The notes: a model not told the origin generated them from the letters alone. Shown: positions 42,115 through 50,702, counted from the first letter of the stretch. The stretch is DNA of 50,702 bases from M2408 sp044348665 (GCA_044348665.1 JBIKSI010000002.1:1-50702), one strand, 5' to 3'. Translations and numbers: made by a program.

Positions 42115-43269
42115 TTAAGAATTGACTTTACTTTCCTTAATAAAATCTGAAGGTGTTTTTCCAGTAATCTTCTTAAAAGCAGAATTAAAGGAAGATTTAG
42201 ACTTAAATCCAGCGTTTTGCGCCAAAGCTTCAATGGTGAAATTTAAATTCCCACTTATCAATTGATTTTTCACTTCCTCAATTCTATATTGATTTACGAA
42301 GTTTATGAAATTGTGTTTATATTCTGAATTTATTATATGTGATAAATATTTTGTATTGGTATTCAAATCTTTAGCCAACTTTAATATACTTAAATCTTGG
42401 TCTAAATAAGGCTTTTTGTCTTGCATTAATTCTTCTAACTTAACTTTTAGTTCTTTAAAAAGTGAAAGTTGCGCTTCACTAAAAATTTCATTTTCCAATT
42501 CAAAAACAACTTTATTCAGATCATTTTCTTCTTTGGTACTTGTCGAAAGGACTTTTGATTCATTGAAGATTTCTCTTTGTTTCAAAGCGTTATGCCCAAT
42601 AAAAACAATGAAAACAATCAACACTCCATAAAAAACCCAATCTGTCCATTCCAAATTGGATAAATTACTCACAATCAATCCAATCAAAAGAAAAATATAA
42701 GCGAATAACATTAATTTAACCCAGTTTAAATCAATTTTTTGCGTGTAAGAGTAATAATTTTTGATAATCTTTTGATGTCTGTAAATTAGGATAAAGGAAA
42801 ATGTCAAATAAATAACATTTAACAGCAAAAACCCCACTGTCATGATTATTAGTACATAAGTTACCAAGAATTTAGACAAAAATGTATTTAATGACTCATT
42901 TTTACTAAAAACCACAATTAGCAGTATTAGTAAGATTACAGAACTTGCAATAATTGGAGCCAAATAATGTTTGTAATACCTTTTAGATTTATTTGGTGAG
43001 GTAATTTTCTTGAGGTAAATCCATAAACTGATGGGCATAATTAATTCACTAAAAATCAGCAAAGGAGTTACGTATTTTACAATATCATCCAATTTCATTC
43101 TTAATAAGAAAAAAAACAAAATTATAAATGTAATGTTGAAAAGATAAAATGAAAAGTAACGCGTTGCATTGGTTCTATTTTTCAATGTCAATATTTGAAA
43201 ATTATATAATAATCCCATGATTAGGGCTATTAAACTTAAAATATCAATAAAGGAAAATTTAATATCCAT
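42115..43269 (-). CDS. Membrane-bound AraC-family transcription regulator
   Basis: The 384-residue protein has about seven membrane helices in residues 1-240. A cytoplasmic AraC-type helix-turn-helix domain is at about 275-380, with LKLAKDLNTNTKYLSHIIN, FINFVNQYRIEEVKNQLI, and IEALAQNAGFKSKSSFNSAFKKITGKTPSDFI (split over residues about 345-376). This architecture is common in Bacteroidota, where a signal is sensed at the membrane. The target is unknown; the convergent porin and the men genes upstream are neighbours only. A -7 box lies 6 bases before the ATG. Confidence 0.88.
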   Translation of the reverse strand: MDIKFSFIDILSLIALIMGLLYNFQILTLKNRTNATRYFSFYLFNITFIILFFFLLRMKLDDIVKYVTPLLIFSELIMPISLWIYLKKITSPNKSKRYYKHYLAPIIASSVILLILLIVVFSKNESLNTFLSKFLVTYVLIIMTVGFLLLNVIYLTFSFILIYRHQKIIKNYYSYTQKIDLNWVKLMLFAYIFLLIGLIVSNLSNLEWTDWVFYGVLIVFIVFIGHNALKQREIFNESKVLSTSTKEENDLNKVVFELENEIFSEAQLSLFKELKVKLEELMQDKKPYLDQDLSILKLAKDLNTNTKYLSHIINSEYKHNFINFVNQYRIEEVKNQLISGNLNFTIEALAQNAGFKSKSSFNSAFKKITGKTPSDFIKESKVNS

Positions 43270-43275
43270 TCAAGC

Positions 43276-43283
43276 CAAATTTA
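43276..43283 (-). promoter_or_regulatory. -7 box of the AraC regulator gene
   Basis: The minus strand reads TAAATTTG (TAnnTTTG), 6 bases before the ATG at 43269, giving an almost leaderless mRNA. Confidence 0.5.
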
Positions 43284-43304
43284 AGTAATAAAACTTTATT
43301 TTTT

Positions 43305-45020
43305 TCAAATTTTAATAAACTTAAAAAAATCATTCAGTTCTGATTCATTAATTGATTTATCAGTGAAAACCTCTAGTAACTTTGGCCTCGAAGATTTATC
43401 GTACGTGTAAAAATTTTCCATGAGCTCATTTATTTCCTTCAAATTTTCAGCTTTCATATATTCAATCCTAAATGCCTCACAAATTGATTTTGCAGAAAAA
43501 TTATTATTGTATACAAAAAAATCGTCCAATTCTTGGGTAGTTCCAGGTCCAGGAATTATTTTAAAAATACTACCACCTCCGTTATTGATCAAAATAACCC
43601 TAAAATTTGCACTTAAATGATGATTCCAAAAGGCATTGCTATCATAAAAAAAGGACATATCTCCAGTAATCAAAGTATTCCATTTATCTGGATGCATAAA
43701 TGCAGCGCCCGCAGCGGTACTTGTACTACCATCAATTCCACTTGTACCCCGATTACAAAAATATTTGATGGATTTTACAGGATCAAACAACAAAGAATAA
43801 CGAATAACTGAACTATTTGCTAAGTGCAAAAATGAATCATCAGGAACATAATCCAAAATGAGATTGAATGCGTTTATGTCAGAAAAATTAGTGTTTAACT
43901 CAAAAAACTGTTTCACCTTTTCTTGAATCAAAAAATCTTTTTCTTTCCAAATTTTAAAATAATCACTGTAATTCAATTCATTATTTACAAGTCCAGATTT
44001 ATTTTCATTTATTGCTTTGATAAAGGTATATTCATCAATTATAAATGAATGCGACATGGCTTGAAAAGTATCCATGAAAGGGAAATCCAAACCAACTTTC
44101 CAAGTTTCCTGAATATTCGCTTTACGTAAAAATGCTTTAATTTTCTTTGAAACGATTGCTCCGCCTAAAGTTATCAATAAATCTGGAGCAAATTTACCAA
44201 CTTCTTCGTCTGAAATAGAATTTAAAGAACGATCAATGCAGTGAACAAAATTTGAATGAATTAAATTCGACGTATTTTCAACTAAAATAATCACAGAAGG
44301 ATCTTTACTCAGAGCAACTAATGCATCATTCAAATAAGAATCTGGTGACATTTGCCCACATAAAATCATTTTTCGCGGATATTTATTCCACGCATTTTTA
44401 AGGTGAGTTACTTGATTTGAGTTAAGTGATAATTTTGGAGTTTCAATTTGAATTTTTTCTCCTTTTGAAAATTCAATTTCTTCTTTTAAATACAATGGTT
44501 CATTAAATCCAAAATTAAAATGTATGGGGCCTTTCGATGAAGAAAGTCCATGAGAAAAAGCAGTGGCAATTTCACGTTTCATGTACCATTGATAGTCTGA
44601 TCCCGAATTAACATCATCAAAATCAACACTATAATTAATATGATTCTTAAACAGTCCACTTTGAACAATGGTCTGTCCATCCCCCTGGTTCACCCAGATT
44701 TGCGGTCGATCAGCAGTAATAACTACCAGAGGAATTCGCTGATAATATGCTTCGGCAATTGCTGGGTAATAATTGATAGGTGCAGAACCAGAAGTGCATA
44801 AAACCGCAACTAAATCCGTAGTTTGTTGCGCCATTCCCATAGCAAAAAATGCGGCTGACCGCTCGTCTGGTACAACGACACAAGAAATTTCAGGATGTTG
44901 ATTAAAAGCTATAATTAATGGAGCATTTCGTGATCCAGGAGAAACCACCACCTGTTTTAAACCATAAGAAACGCAGGCTTCTACAAATAATTGAACATTT
45001 TTTTTTGCACTTGAAATCAT
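43305..45020 (-). CDS. menD: MenD, SEPHCHC synthase
   Basis: The 571-residue thiamin-diphosphate enzyme joins isochorismate and 2-oxoglutarate in menaquinone synthesis. The N-terminal part has VVSPGSRNAPL near residue 25 and VPDERSAAFFAMG near 53 with the activating Glu. The central part is TPP-binding-like, and the C-terminal TPP motif is ITGDMSFFYDSNAFWN. NRGTSGIDGSTSTAAGAA is also typical. I use ATG 45020; a TTG one codon earlier is possible. It follows the menF stop by 6 bases, so the pair is one operon. Confidence 0.95.
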   Translation of the reverse strand: MISSAKKNVQLFVEACVSYGLKQVVVSPGSRNAPLIIAFNQHPEISCVVVPDERSAAFFAMGMAQQTTDLVAVLCTSGSAPINYYPAIAEAYYQRIPLVVITADRPQIWVNQGDGQTIVQSGLFKNHINYSVDFDDVNSGSDYQWYMKREIATAFSHGLSSSKGPIHFNFGFNEPLYLKEEIEFSKGEKIQIETPKLSLNSNQVTHLKNAWNKYPRKMILCGQMSPDSYLNDALVALSKDPSVIILVENTSNLIHSNFVHCIDRSLNSISDEEVGKFAPDLLITLGGAIVSKKIKAFLRKANIQETWKVGLDFPFMDTFQAMSHSFIIDEYTFIKAINENKSGLVNNELNYSDYFKIWKEKDFLIQEKVKQFFELNTNFSDINAFNLILDYVPDDSFLHLANSSVIRYSLLFDPVKSIKYFCNRGTSGIDGSTSTAAGAAFMHPDKWNTLITGDMSFFYDSNAFWNHHLSANFRVILINNGGGSIFKIIPGPGTTQELDDFFVYNNNFSAKSICEAFRIEYMKAENLKEINELMENFYTYDKSSRPKLLEVFTDKSINESELNDFFKFIKI

Positions 45021-45026
45021 CAATAA

Positions 45027-46004
45027 TTATTTTTCTGCCAGCACTTTCTTGACATAATTTAATAGAGTTTTGCTTTTATTCTCCGTTTCTAGCCATTCCA
45101 AATCTGGAATTGACTGCTTCGTAAATCCGCCACCAAGGTACAAATAAATTTTATCTTTCTGCACTTGTGCACATCTCAAATTCACGTATAATCGACTAGA
45201 TTTCTCATCTATTAAACCAATGATGCCTGTATAAAGTTCACGATTATGTGGTTCAATCGCATGAATCAAATTAATTGCCTCCAATTTAGGATAACCTCCA
45301 ATAGCAGGTGTGGGATGAATTTCTTGAGCAATTTTCCATGGTGAAACATTATTTAGATCCGCATAAATATCTGTCTTTAGGTGAGTTAAAGGACCAGCTG
45401 TAAAATCATAAGGTCCTTGAGTTTCAATTCCTTTGAGTTTTAATTTAGTTAGTTTTTCAACAAGATAATCAGTTACAATTTGCTGTTCAAAACCTTCTTT
45501 TTCTCCCCATTCCTGATCAATTTCGTCATTTCTTTTAGTTCCAGCTAATGCTGTAGTAAACATAAAATCGGAATGTACTTCTAATAGAATTTCAGGACTG
45601 GCACCAATCCATGTTCCTAGTTTTTCACTCGAAATTAGATATGTAAAAGCGTTTTTGTAATTTGCTTCTAATTCATCAAACAGTTTTTGAACTAAATTTT
45701 CATCAAAAGCGAAAGATTTTATCCTTGAAAACACTGCCTTTTCCATGTGAAATTGATTCAAACCATTCAGTAATTCATGCGCTTGGAGGTAATATTCCCG
45801 AGCTGACATCACATAAGGCTCAATTTGAGAAAAATGAAAACCAGAAGCTTCAGAATCATTTTCATTAAATAGATAACATTTTGAAAAGTCAAGATTTGTT
45901 ACAACGAATCCACTTACAATTTTTGAAGGTAAAACCTCCTCAAAAAAACCAACTTTTTTCACTATTTCCTTACCAGGAAACCGGTATATTATGAAATCTG
46001 ACAA
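45027..46004 (-). CDS. menF: Isochorismate synthase
   Basis: The 325-residue chorismate-binding enzyme makes isochorismate for menaquinone synthesis. Blocks include KAVFSRIKSF, TWIGASPEILLEV, the ALAGTKR site, PTPAIGGYPK and NRELYTGIIGL, with the metal-site acidic residues around GEKEGFEQQI. It is shorter than E. coli MenF because the N-terminus is reduced, as is common in Bacteroidota. The start is TTG 46004: no in-frame ATG precedes residue 66. A -7 box lies at 46021-46028. menD follows immediately. Confidence 0.88.
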   Translation of the reverse strand: MSDFIIYRFPGKEIVKKVGFFEEVLPSKIVSGFVVTNLDFSKCYLFNENDSEASGFHFSQIEPYVMSAREYYLQAHELLNGLNQFHMEKAVFSRIKSFAFDENLVQKLFDELEANYKNAFTYLISSEKLGTWIGASPEILLEVHSDFMFTTALAGTKRNDEIDQEWGEKEGFEQQIVTDYLVEKLTKLKLKGIETQGPYDFTAGPLTHLKTDIYADLNNVSPWKIAQEIHPTPAIGGYPKLEAINLIHAIEPHNRELYTGIIGLIDEKSSRLYVNLRCAQVQKDKIYLYLGGGFTKQSIPDLEWLETENKSKTLLNYVKKVLAEK

Positions 46005-46020
46005 ATTAAAAATCTTTGCA

Positions 46021-46028
46021 CAAAATTA
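46021..46028 (-). promoter_or_regulatory. -7 box of the menF-menD operon
   Basis: The minus strand reads TAATTTTG (TAnnTTTG), 16 bases before the TTG start. Confidence 0.45.
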
Positions 46029-46115
46029 ACATTAAATATTTAGTTTATCAGAAAAAATCAATTTGAGAATTTAACAATAAATGGAATAATTAGAAAACAA
46101 TTCGTCGATTTAGTA

Positions 46116-46508
46116 TTAATCGTTTGAGTGCAACCCTACTACATTTCCTTCAGAATCTTCAAAAAAGGCCATGTATCCATTTCCTCCAATTTCAGTTTTT
46201 GGTAATGTAATATTTCCTCCCACTTTTTCAATTCTATCTAAAACCAATTGTAAATCGGTATTTGCATTTAAATAAATTAATGCACCCGTTTTACTTGGTA
46301 CATGCATTTCACTTTGGCACAAACAGCCGCCAACTTTTCCACCATCAGCGTTTGTTGGAAACATAGCCATTTTATTATCCATCATTTCCATTTGAAACAT
46401 TTGTATCTCAAAAATCGACTCATAAAATTTCGTTGCTCGTTCAATGTTTAAAGCAGGAATTTCAAACCAATTTAGTGCATTGGTGTTTTCGCTCATTTTT
46501 TCACTCAT
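46116..46508 (-). CDS. VOC (glyoxalase/dioxygenase) family protein
   Basis: The 130-residue protein has one vicinal-oxygen-chelate fold: NWFEIPALNIERATKFYESIF at the N-terminus, a central KTGALIYLNA strand, and YMAFFEDSEGNVVGLHSND at the C-terminus. VOC proteins often bind a metal and act as lyases, dioxygenases or antibiotic-binding proteins. The residues usually coordinating metal (His/Glu in a set of four) are not all evident, so a non-enzymatic role is possible. It is monocistronic, 111 bases upstream of the menF stop region boundary. Confidence 0.82.
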   Translation of the reverse strand: MSEKMSENTNALNWFEIPALNIERATKFYESIFEIQMFQMEMMDNKMAMFPTNADGGKVGGCLCQSEMHVPSKTGALIYLNANTDLQLVLDRIEKVGGNITLPKTEIGGNGYMAFFEDSEGNVVGLHSND

Positions 46509-46862
46509 AATTTTATTTTTTTTAACGAAATTATAAAATAAATTTATTTTTCCTTAGCAACTCTTCGTTATTAACTCATTATTATAATACAGAAGTAAAC
46601 AAAACATCAGCATTAAGATTATAATAACATTCATTTTTAACCTTCCAATTTCATGAACAAAAAAATGGGAACACATTAAACTAGCAGTTACCTTTCCATG
46701 GAATTAATTGTCTATTCATATTCTGAATTCTTGACATTCAAAAATGCTCCTGATGTTTTGAATAGAATATAATACCCTTATTTATAGTATTCTCCCAAAC
46801 TTATCAACACCCCACCACCCCAAAATGAAATAATTGTTAATAATTCACGAATTTTCGCTCCT

Positions 46863-46896
46863 TTTGTCGAAGCAAGGAAAAAAGGTCGTATCTTTG
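46863..46896 (+). promoter_or_regulatory. Promoter of the DEAD-box helicase gene
   Basis: TTTG at 46863-46866 and TATCTTTG at 46889-46896, followed by C, match the Bacteroidota -33/-7 pattern with a 22-base spacer. This is the clearest promoter in the window. Transcription would start near 46900, giving a leader of about 45 bases. Confidence 0.75.
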
Positions 46897-46902
46897 CCCT
46901 CG

Positions 46903-46919
46903 CTTACCATGGGGGTAAG
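46903..46919 (+). promoter_or_regulatory. Leader hairpin of the DEAD-box helicase mRNA
   Basis: CTTACC (46903-46908) pairs with GGTAAG (46914-46919) around a five-base loop, ATGGG, that contains the start codon of a small upstream ORF. The stem could hide or expose that start and so affect downstream translation. Confidence 0.55.
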
Positions 46920-46947
46920 TGAATTTTTATTTTATTATTATATATGA
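46909..46947 (+). CDS. 12-codon upstream ORF overlapping the helicase start
   Basis: The ORF runs from ATG 46909 to a TGA at 46945-46947 and would encode MGVSEFLFYYYI. Its stop overlaps the helicase ATG (ATGA). A leader peptide coupled to helicase translation is plausible; expression is unproven and chance is possible. Confidence 0.35.
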   Translation: MGVSEFLFYYYI

Positions 46948-48884
46948 CCTTTAGCGAATTAGGGCTAAGGGGTGAGGTACTGAAGTCGATTACCGATTTA
47001 GGGTTTGATGTACCAACTCCTATCCAACAAAAGGCAATTCCGCACTTATTGAAAAGTGAAAGCGATTTTGTTGGTTTAGCTCAAACAGGAACAGGAAAAA
47101 CGGCAGCATTCGGATTGCCGTTAGTGAACAACGTAAAACCAGGAATCAATGCCCCACAAGGCTTGATTATTTGCCCGACAAGAGAACTTTGTCTGCAAAT
47201 CACCAAAGACCTGGAGAACTATTCAAAATACGATAAGGCAACTTCTATCGTAGCAGTTTATGGAGGTTCTGATATCAGAAGACAAATGACACAAGTGAAA
47301 ACAGCGACAATTATTGTTGCTACTCCTGGTCGTTTGAACGATTTGATCAACAGAAGAGCCATTAATTTAAGTGAAGTTGAGTGTGTAGTGCTAGATGAGG
47401 CAGATGAAATGCTAAACATGGGATTCAAAGAAGATATTGATACCATTTTAGAAAAAACGCCCGAGCATAAAAACGTTTGGTTGTTTTCTGCAACAATGCC
47501 AAAAGAAGTGGCTGCAATTGCAAAAAATTACATGGAAAACCCTCTTGAGGTTTCAATTGGTTCAAAAAACCAAGGTAATGAAAACATCGAACACATCTAT
47601 TATACTGTAAAAGAAGCGAATAGATATGCTGGCTTGAAACGTCTTATCGATTCAAATCCAGATATTTTCGGTGTTGTTTTTTGTAGAACAAGACATGAAA
47701 CGCAATCTGTAGCAGAAAAATTAAGTAAAGACGGTTACAACGCTGAGCCATTGCATGGAGATTTATCTCAAGCGCAACGCGACAATGTAATGAAACGTTT
47801 CCGTGAAAGAACCCTTCAATTATTAGTTGCTACTGACGTTGCGGCGCGTGGTATTGATGTGGATTCTATTTCTCACGTAATAAACTACAATTTACCAGAT
47901 GATATAGAGAATTATACGCACCGTTCAGGTCGTACAGCTCGTGCTGGTAAAAAAGGTCAATCTTTGGTTTTAATTAACACAAGAGAAAACTTTAAAATTC
48001 GTGCAATTGAAAAACAAATCAATACAGTTTTCTTAGCAGGAAAAATGCCAAATCCAGAAGATATTTGTTCTATTCAACTTTCTAGTTTGATTAATAAAAT
48101 CAAAGAAACAGAAGTAAAAGAAGACAATATTGCTAAATTCTTGCCAGCAATCATGGCGGATTTCGAAGATTTGTCAAAAGAAGAAGTGGTCAAAAAATTC
48201 ATCTATACAGAATTTAACCGTTTCGTTGAATATTACCAACGTGCTGGAGATTTGAATGCTGATTCTGACAGAAAAGAAAGAGGCGAAAGATCAGAAAGAG
48301 GTGAACGTTCTGAAAGATCAAACGATCGTGGTGAAAGAAGAGATAGAGGTGAAAGAAGCGAAAGATCTGCTTTTGGATCAAATGACGCAAACAAAACACG
48401 TTTTTTCGTTAGTATCGGAAAAAGAGATGGATTAAATCCTGGTGGATTATTGAGAGTTATTTGTGATGAAACTGGATTAAATTCTGGAAACATCGGAAAA
48501 ATTGACATCCTACCATCTTTTTCATTTTTTGAAGCAGACAACGAACACGCAGATAACATTCTAAGTAAAGTGAATGGTGCTGATTACGAAGGTAATAAAG
48601 TGAGCATTGAAATTACGAAGAAAAAAGCGGAATCAAGACCAAGAACTGGTGGCGGTGGCGGAGGATTCTCTGGCTCACGTGATCGAAATTCTGGCGGAGG
48701 TCGTTTTGATAAAGGTTACGGAAGTTCTTCTGGAGGTTCTAGAACTGGTTCAAGCGATCGAGGTGGATTCAAAGGAGAAAGAAGAAGCGAAGGTGGAGAT
48801 AGAGGTCGCTCAGGTGGCGGTTTCAAAGGTAAATCTGGAGGTGGATTCAATTCAGATAAAAGTTACAAAAAAAGCAGTTATTAA
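46944..48884 (+). CDS. DEAD-box RNA helicase with DbpA-type RNA-binding domain
   Basis: The 646-residue protein resembles DeaD/CsdA. The helicase core (about 1-370) shows Gln28 of the Q motif, Walker A AQTGTGKT (46-53), PTREL (78-82), DEAD (151-154), SAT (182-184), RGID and HRSGRTARAG. After about residue 430 comes a low-complexity RxER-rich stretch, then a DbpA-like RNA-binding domain (about 485-562) and a Gly/Ser/Arg-rich tail. It unwinds RNA in ribosome assembly or cold adaptation. The leader may regulate it, since cold-shock helicases are often controlled through theirs. Confidence 0.93.
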   Translation: MTFSELGLRGEVLKSITDLGFDVPTPIQQKAIPHLLKSESDFVGLAQTGTGKTAAFGLPLVNNVKPGINAPQGLIICPTRELCLQITKDLENYSKYDKATSIVAVYGGSDIRRQMTQVKTATIIVATPGRLNDLINRRAINLSEVECVVLDEADEMLNMGFKEDIDTILEKTPEHKNVWLFSATMPKEVAAIAKNYMENPLEVSIGSKNQGNENIEHIYYTVKEANRYAGLKRLIDSNPDIFGVVFCRTRHETQSVAEKLSKDGYNAEPLHGDLSQAQRDNVMKRFRERTLQLLVATDVAARGIDVDSISHVINYNLPDDIENYTHRSGRTARAGKKGQSLVLINTRENFKIRAIEKQINTVFLAGKMPNPEDICSIQLSSLINKIKETEVKEDNIAKFLPAIMADFEDLSKEEVVKKFIYTEFNRFVEYYQRAGDLNADSDRKERGERSERGERSERSNDRGERRDRGERSERSAFGSNDANKTRFFVSIGKRDGLNPGGLLRVICDETGLNSGNIGKIDILPSFSFFEADNEHADNILSKVNGADYEGNKVSIEITKKKAESRPRTGGGGGGFSGSRDRNSGGGRFDKGYGSSSGGSRTGSSDRGGFKGERRSEGGDRGRSGGGFKGKSGGGFNSDKSYKKSSY

Positions 48885-48889
48885 TAATA

Positions 48890-48966
48890 AAGACTAATAG
48901 ATTAAAGACCCTAGACATTAGACTAATTTAAGTCTTTTGTCTTTTGTCTTTCGTCTAAAATCTAAG
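48890..48966. repeat. AGAC/GTCT inverted-repeat spacer between helicase and typA
   Basis: AGAC occurs four times on the left and GTCT four times on the right of the spacer, forming imperfect inverted repeats; AGACT/AGTCT (48930-48945) makes a 5-base stem and is followed by TTTT. Similar stretches occur between genes in other Bacteroidota as far as I recall. It may end helicase transcription. Confidence 0.6.
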
Positions 48967-48972
48967 TAAAGA

Positions 48973-50702
48973 ATGGAAATTAGAAACATTGCAATTATCG
49001 CCCATGTCGATCACGGAAAAACGACTTTGGTGGATAAAATGATTGAAGCTGGAAACGTTGAAAATGAAAGAGAACGTTTGACAGGTGATTTAATTATGGA
49101 TAACAACGATTTAGAGCGTGAAAGAGGAATCACAATCGTATCTAAAAACGTATCTGTATTGTACAAAGGAACAAAAATTAACATCATTGACACTCCTGGT
49201 CACGCCGATTTTGGTGGTGAGGTAGAACGTGTATTAAACATGGCTGATGGTGTTTGTTTGTTGGTAGATGCTTTTGAAGGACCAATGCCACAAACTCGTT
49301 TCGTACTTGGAAAAGCATTAGCTTTGGGTTTAAAACCATTAGTTGTAATTAACAAAGTTGACAAAGAAAACTGTACTCCTGAAGAAGTTCATGAGAAAGT
49401 TTTTGACTTGATGTTTGAGTTAGATGCTAACGAGCAACAATTAGATTTTGCAACGGTTTATGGTTCTGCTAAAAACGGTTGGATGTCTGACGATTGGAGA
49501 AGTCCAAAAACAGACATTTCTGCGCTTTTAGATACCATTTTAGATTATTTCCCACCAATTACAATTCCAGAAGGAAATACACAATTATTGATTACTTCAT
49601 TAGATTATTCTTCTTACGTTGGACGTATCGCGATTGGTCGTTTGACAAGAGGTGAATTGAAAGAAAATCAACCAATCGTTTTAGCAAAAGCGGATGGAAC
49701 TTTGCAAAAACATAGAATTAAGGAAGTTTTTGTTTTCGAAGGAATTGAGAAAAGAAAAGTTGATTCAGTTCAAGCGGGAGATATTTGTGCTTTTACAGGT
49801 ATTGAAGGTTTTGAAATTGGAGACTCTGTTTGTGATTTCGAAAATCCAGAGCCGATGGCAACCATCAAAATGGATGAGCCAACAATGAGCATGATGTTTT
49901 CAATCAACGATTCTCCTTTTTTTGGAAAAGAAGGTAAATTTGTTACTTCTCGTCATATTTCTGATCGCTTAAACAAAGAGTTAGAGAAAAATTTAGCACT
50001 AAGAGTTCAAGATACCGACAAAGCAGACAAATGGATGGTTTTTGGTAGAGGTGTATTGCATTTATCAGTATTAATTGAAACAATGCGTCGTGAAGGTTAT
50101 GAATTACAAGTTGGTCAGCCACAAGTAATCATCAAGGAAATTGATGGTGTGAAATGTGAGCCAATTGAAGAATTAACAATCGATTTACCAGAAGTTCACT
50201 CAGGAGTTGCTGTTGAAGCTGTTACGAAAAGAAAAGGTGAAATGAAAAATATGGTTCCTAAAGGAGAACGTATGATCATCACTTTTGAAATTCCTTCTCG
50301 AGGAATCATCGGGTTGAGAAACTATTTATTGACTCAAACTGCTGGTGAAGCAATTATGAACCACCGTTTCTTGGAATATCAACCTTACAAAGGTGAAATC
50401 GCTGGACGTCAAAATGGATCAATGATTTCATTGGAACAAGGAACTTCAATTCCTTTCTCATTGAATAATTTGCAAGATAGAGGTAAATTCTTTGTTGCAC
50501 CAAACGAAAATATCTACGAAGGTCAAGTAATTGGTGAAAACTCAAGAGCTGGAGATTTGTGTGTGAATGTTACTAAGACGAAAAAAATGTCTAACATGCG
50601 TTCATCTGGTGCTGACGAAAAAGTACGTTTGGCTCCACCAAAAATCTTTTCTTTAGAAGAATGTTTGGAATACATCCAAGGCGACGAGTACGTTGAGGTA
50701 AC
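48973..50702 (+). CDS. typA: Ribosome-associated GTPase TypA/BipA, partial
   Basis: The gene begins at ATG 48973 and runs off the right edge after about 577 codons, leaving perhaps 20-30 residues unseen. The GTPase domain shows G1 AHVDHGKTT (10-18), G2 RGITI, G3 DTPGHADFGGEVERV and G4 NKVDKE. The EF-G-like domains and the TypA C-terminal domain follow, with RGIIGLRNYLLTQT and RSSGADEKVRLAPP. It aids ribosome assembly and stress adaptation. It follows the helicase gene on the same strand after a repeat-bearing spacer. Confidence 0.96.
   Translation, partial: MEIRNIAIIAHVDHGKTTLVDKMIEAGNVENERERLTGDLIMDNNDLERERGITIVSKNVSVLYKGTKINIIDTPGHADFGGEVERVLNMADGVCLLVDAFEGPMPQTRFVLGKALALGLKPLVVINKVDKENCTPEEVHEKVFDLMFELDANEQQLDFATVYGSAKNGWMSDDWRSPKTDISALLDTILDYFPPITIPEGNTQLLITSLDYSSYVGRIAIGRLTRGELKENQPIVLAKADGTLQKHRIKEVFVFEGIEKRKVDSVQAGDICAFTGIEGFEIGDSVCDFENPEPMATIKMDEPTMSMMFSINDSPFFGKEGKFVTSRHISDRLNKELEKNLALRVQDTDKADKWMVFGRGVLHLSVLIETMRREGYELQVGQPQVIIKEIDGVKCEPIEELTIDLPEVHSGVAVEAVTKRKGEMKNMVPKGERMIITFEIPSRGIIGLRNYLLTQTAGEAIMNHRFLEYQPYKGEIAGRQNGSMISLEQGTSIPFSLNNLQDRGKFFVAPNENIYEGQVIGENSRAGDLCVNVTKTKKMSNMRSSGADEKVRLAPPKIFSLEECLEYIQGDEYVEV

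Larger units (their letters stand above)
46509..46943. other. Spacer between the VOC gene and the RNA helicase gene
   Basis: The 435-base divergent region has no credible ORF of its own apart from a 12-codon upstream ORF at its right end. The AT-rich left part is featureless; the right part holds the helicase promoter and a leader hairpin. Confidence 0.6.

Noticed and set aside
46909..46947. Treating the 12-codon ORF as an established gene
   Set aside because: Kept only as a low-confidence leader ORF; length and AT-rich codons are compatible with chance.
48233..48559. Minus-strand ORF opposite the helicase low-complexity region
   Set aside because: Its Ser/Leu repeats are the mirror of the helicase RxER repeats; no independent gene features.
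1..50702. Mobile elements, CRISPR arrays, tRNA or rRNA genes
   Set aside because: No transposase, integrase, terminal repeats, spacer-repeat arrays or recognisable structural RNA sequences were found on reading both strands.

Overview
The window is AT-rich DNA (by eye about one third G+C) from a member of the Bacteroidota, most likely Flavobacteriales. The evidence is a set of TAnnTTTG -7 promoter boxes, little sign of Shine-Dalgarno sequences, and typical gene families: small secreted or lipoprotein hypotheticals, a GldL-like membrane protein, a 7TM-type AraC regulator and a BBP2-like porin. I see no rRNA, tRNA, CRISPR array, insertion sequence or phage gene.

Region 1 (1-14607, all minus strand, genes overlapping or nearly touching) is a surface-glycan locus. 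Read in the direction of transcription it holds galE, a polytopic membrane protein, a class I methyltransferase split by an in-frame stop, pseB-like dehydratase, a GNAT, an N-formyltransferase-like protein, pseI, pseF, a Gfo/Idh/MocA oxidoreductase, a DegT/DnrJ aminotransferase, a GT-B-like protein and a second GNAT. It ends with an ammonia-transfer module: WbpG-type amidotransferase, HisH-like glutaminase, HisF-like barrel, and a second WbpG-type amidotransferase cut by the window edge. I infer that the locus makes a CMP-activated pseudaminic-acid-like nonulosonic acid and decorates it with acyl, formyl and acetamidino groups. No PseG-type hydrolase is visible, and the aminotransferase does not look like a typical PseC.

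Region 2 (14725-26660) is mostly housekeeping: rlmH, a secreted superoxide dismutase with a C-terminal extension, a PhoD-like phosphatase, a MazG-like pyrophosphohydrolase coupled to a small membrane protein, nadC, an orphan LuxR-type response regulator, rsmG, a long-chain acyl-CoA synthetase, a lipoprotein amidohydrolase, a short-chain dehydrogenase, and a second member of the polytopic membrane family seen in region 1.

Region 3 (26795-40858) contains purL, an MpaB-family (DUF2236) protein, a lipoprotein, two overlapping envelope genes (a secreted repeat-like protein and a lytic-transglycosylase-like protein), recF with a DUF721/DciA-like gene, a DEAD-box-derived protein lacking its ATPase motifs, an MFS transporter, two tandem paralogous small lipoproteins and msrA.

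Region 4 (40991-50702) has a porin, a membrane-bound AraC regulator, the menaquinone genes menF and menD, a VOC protein, a DEAD-box RNA helicase with a structured leader, and typA/bipA, which runs off the right end.

The most interesting points are the acetamidino module (two amidotransferases around one HisH/HisF pair, with a HisF lacking its usual Asp11), the degenerate DEAD-box protein, the nonsense-split methyltransferase, the helicase leader with a 12-codon upstream ORF, and several promoters that sit only 4-6 bases before the start codon.
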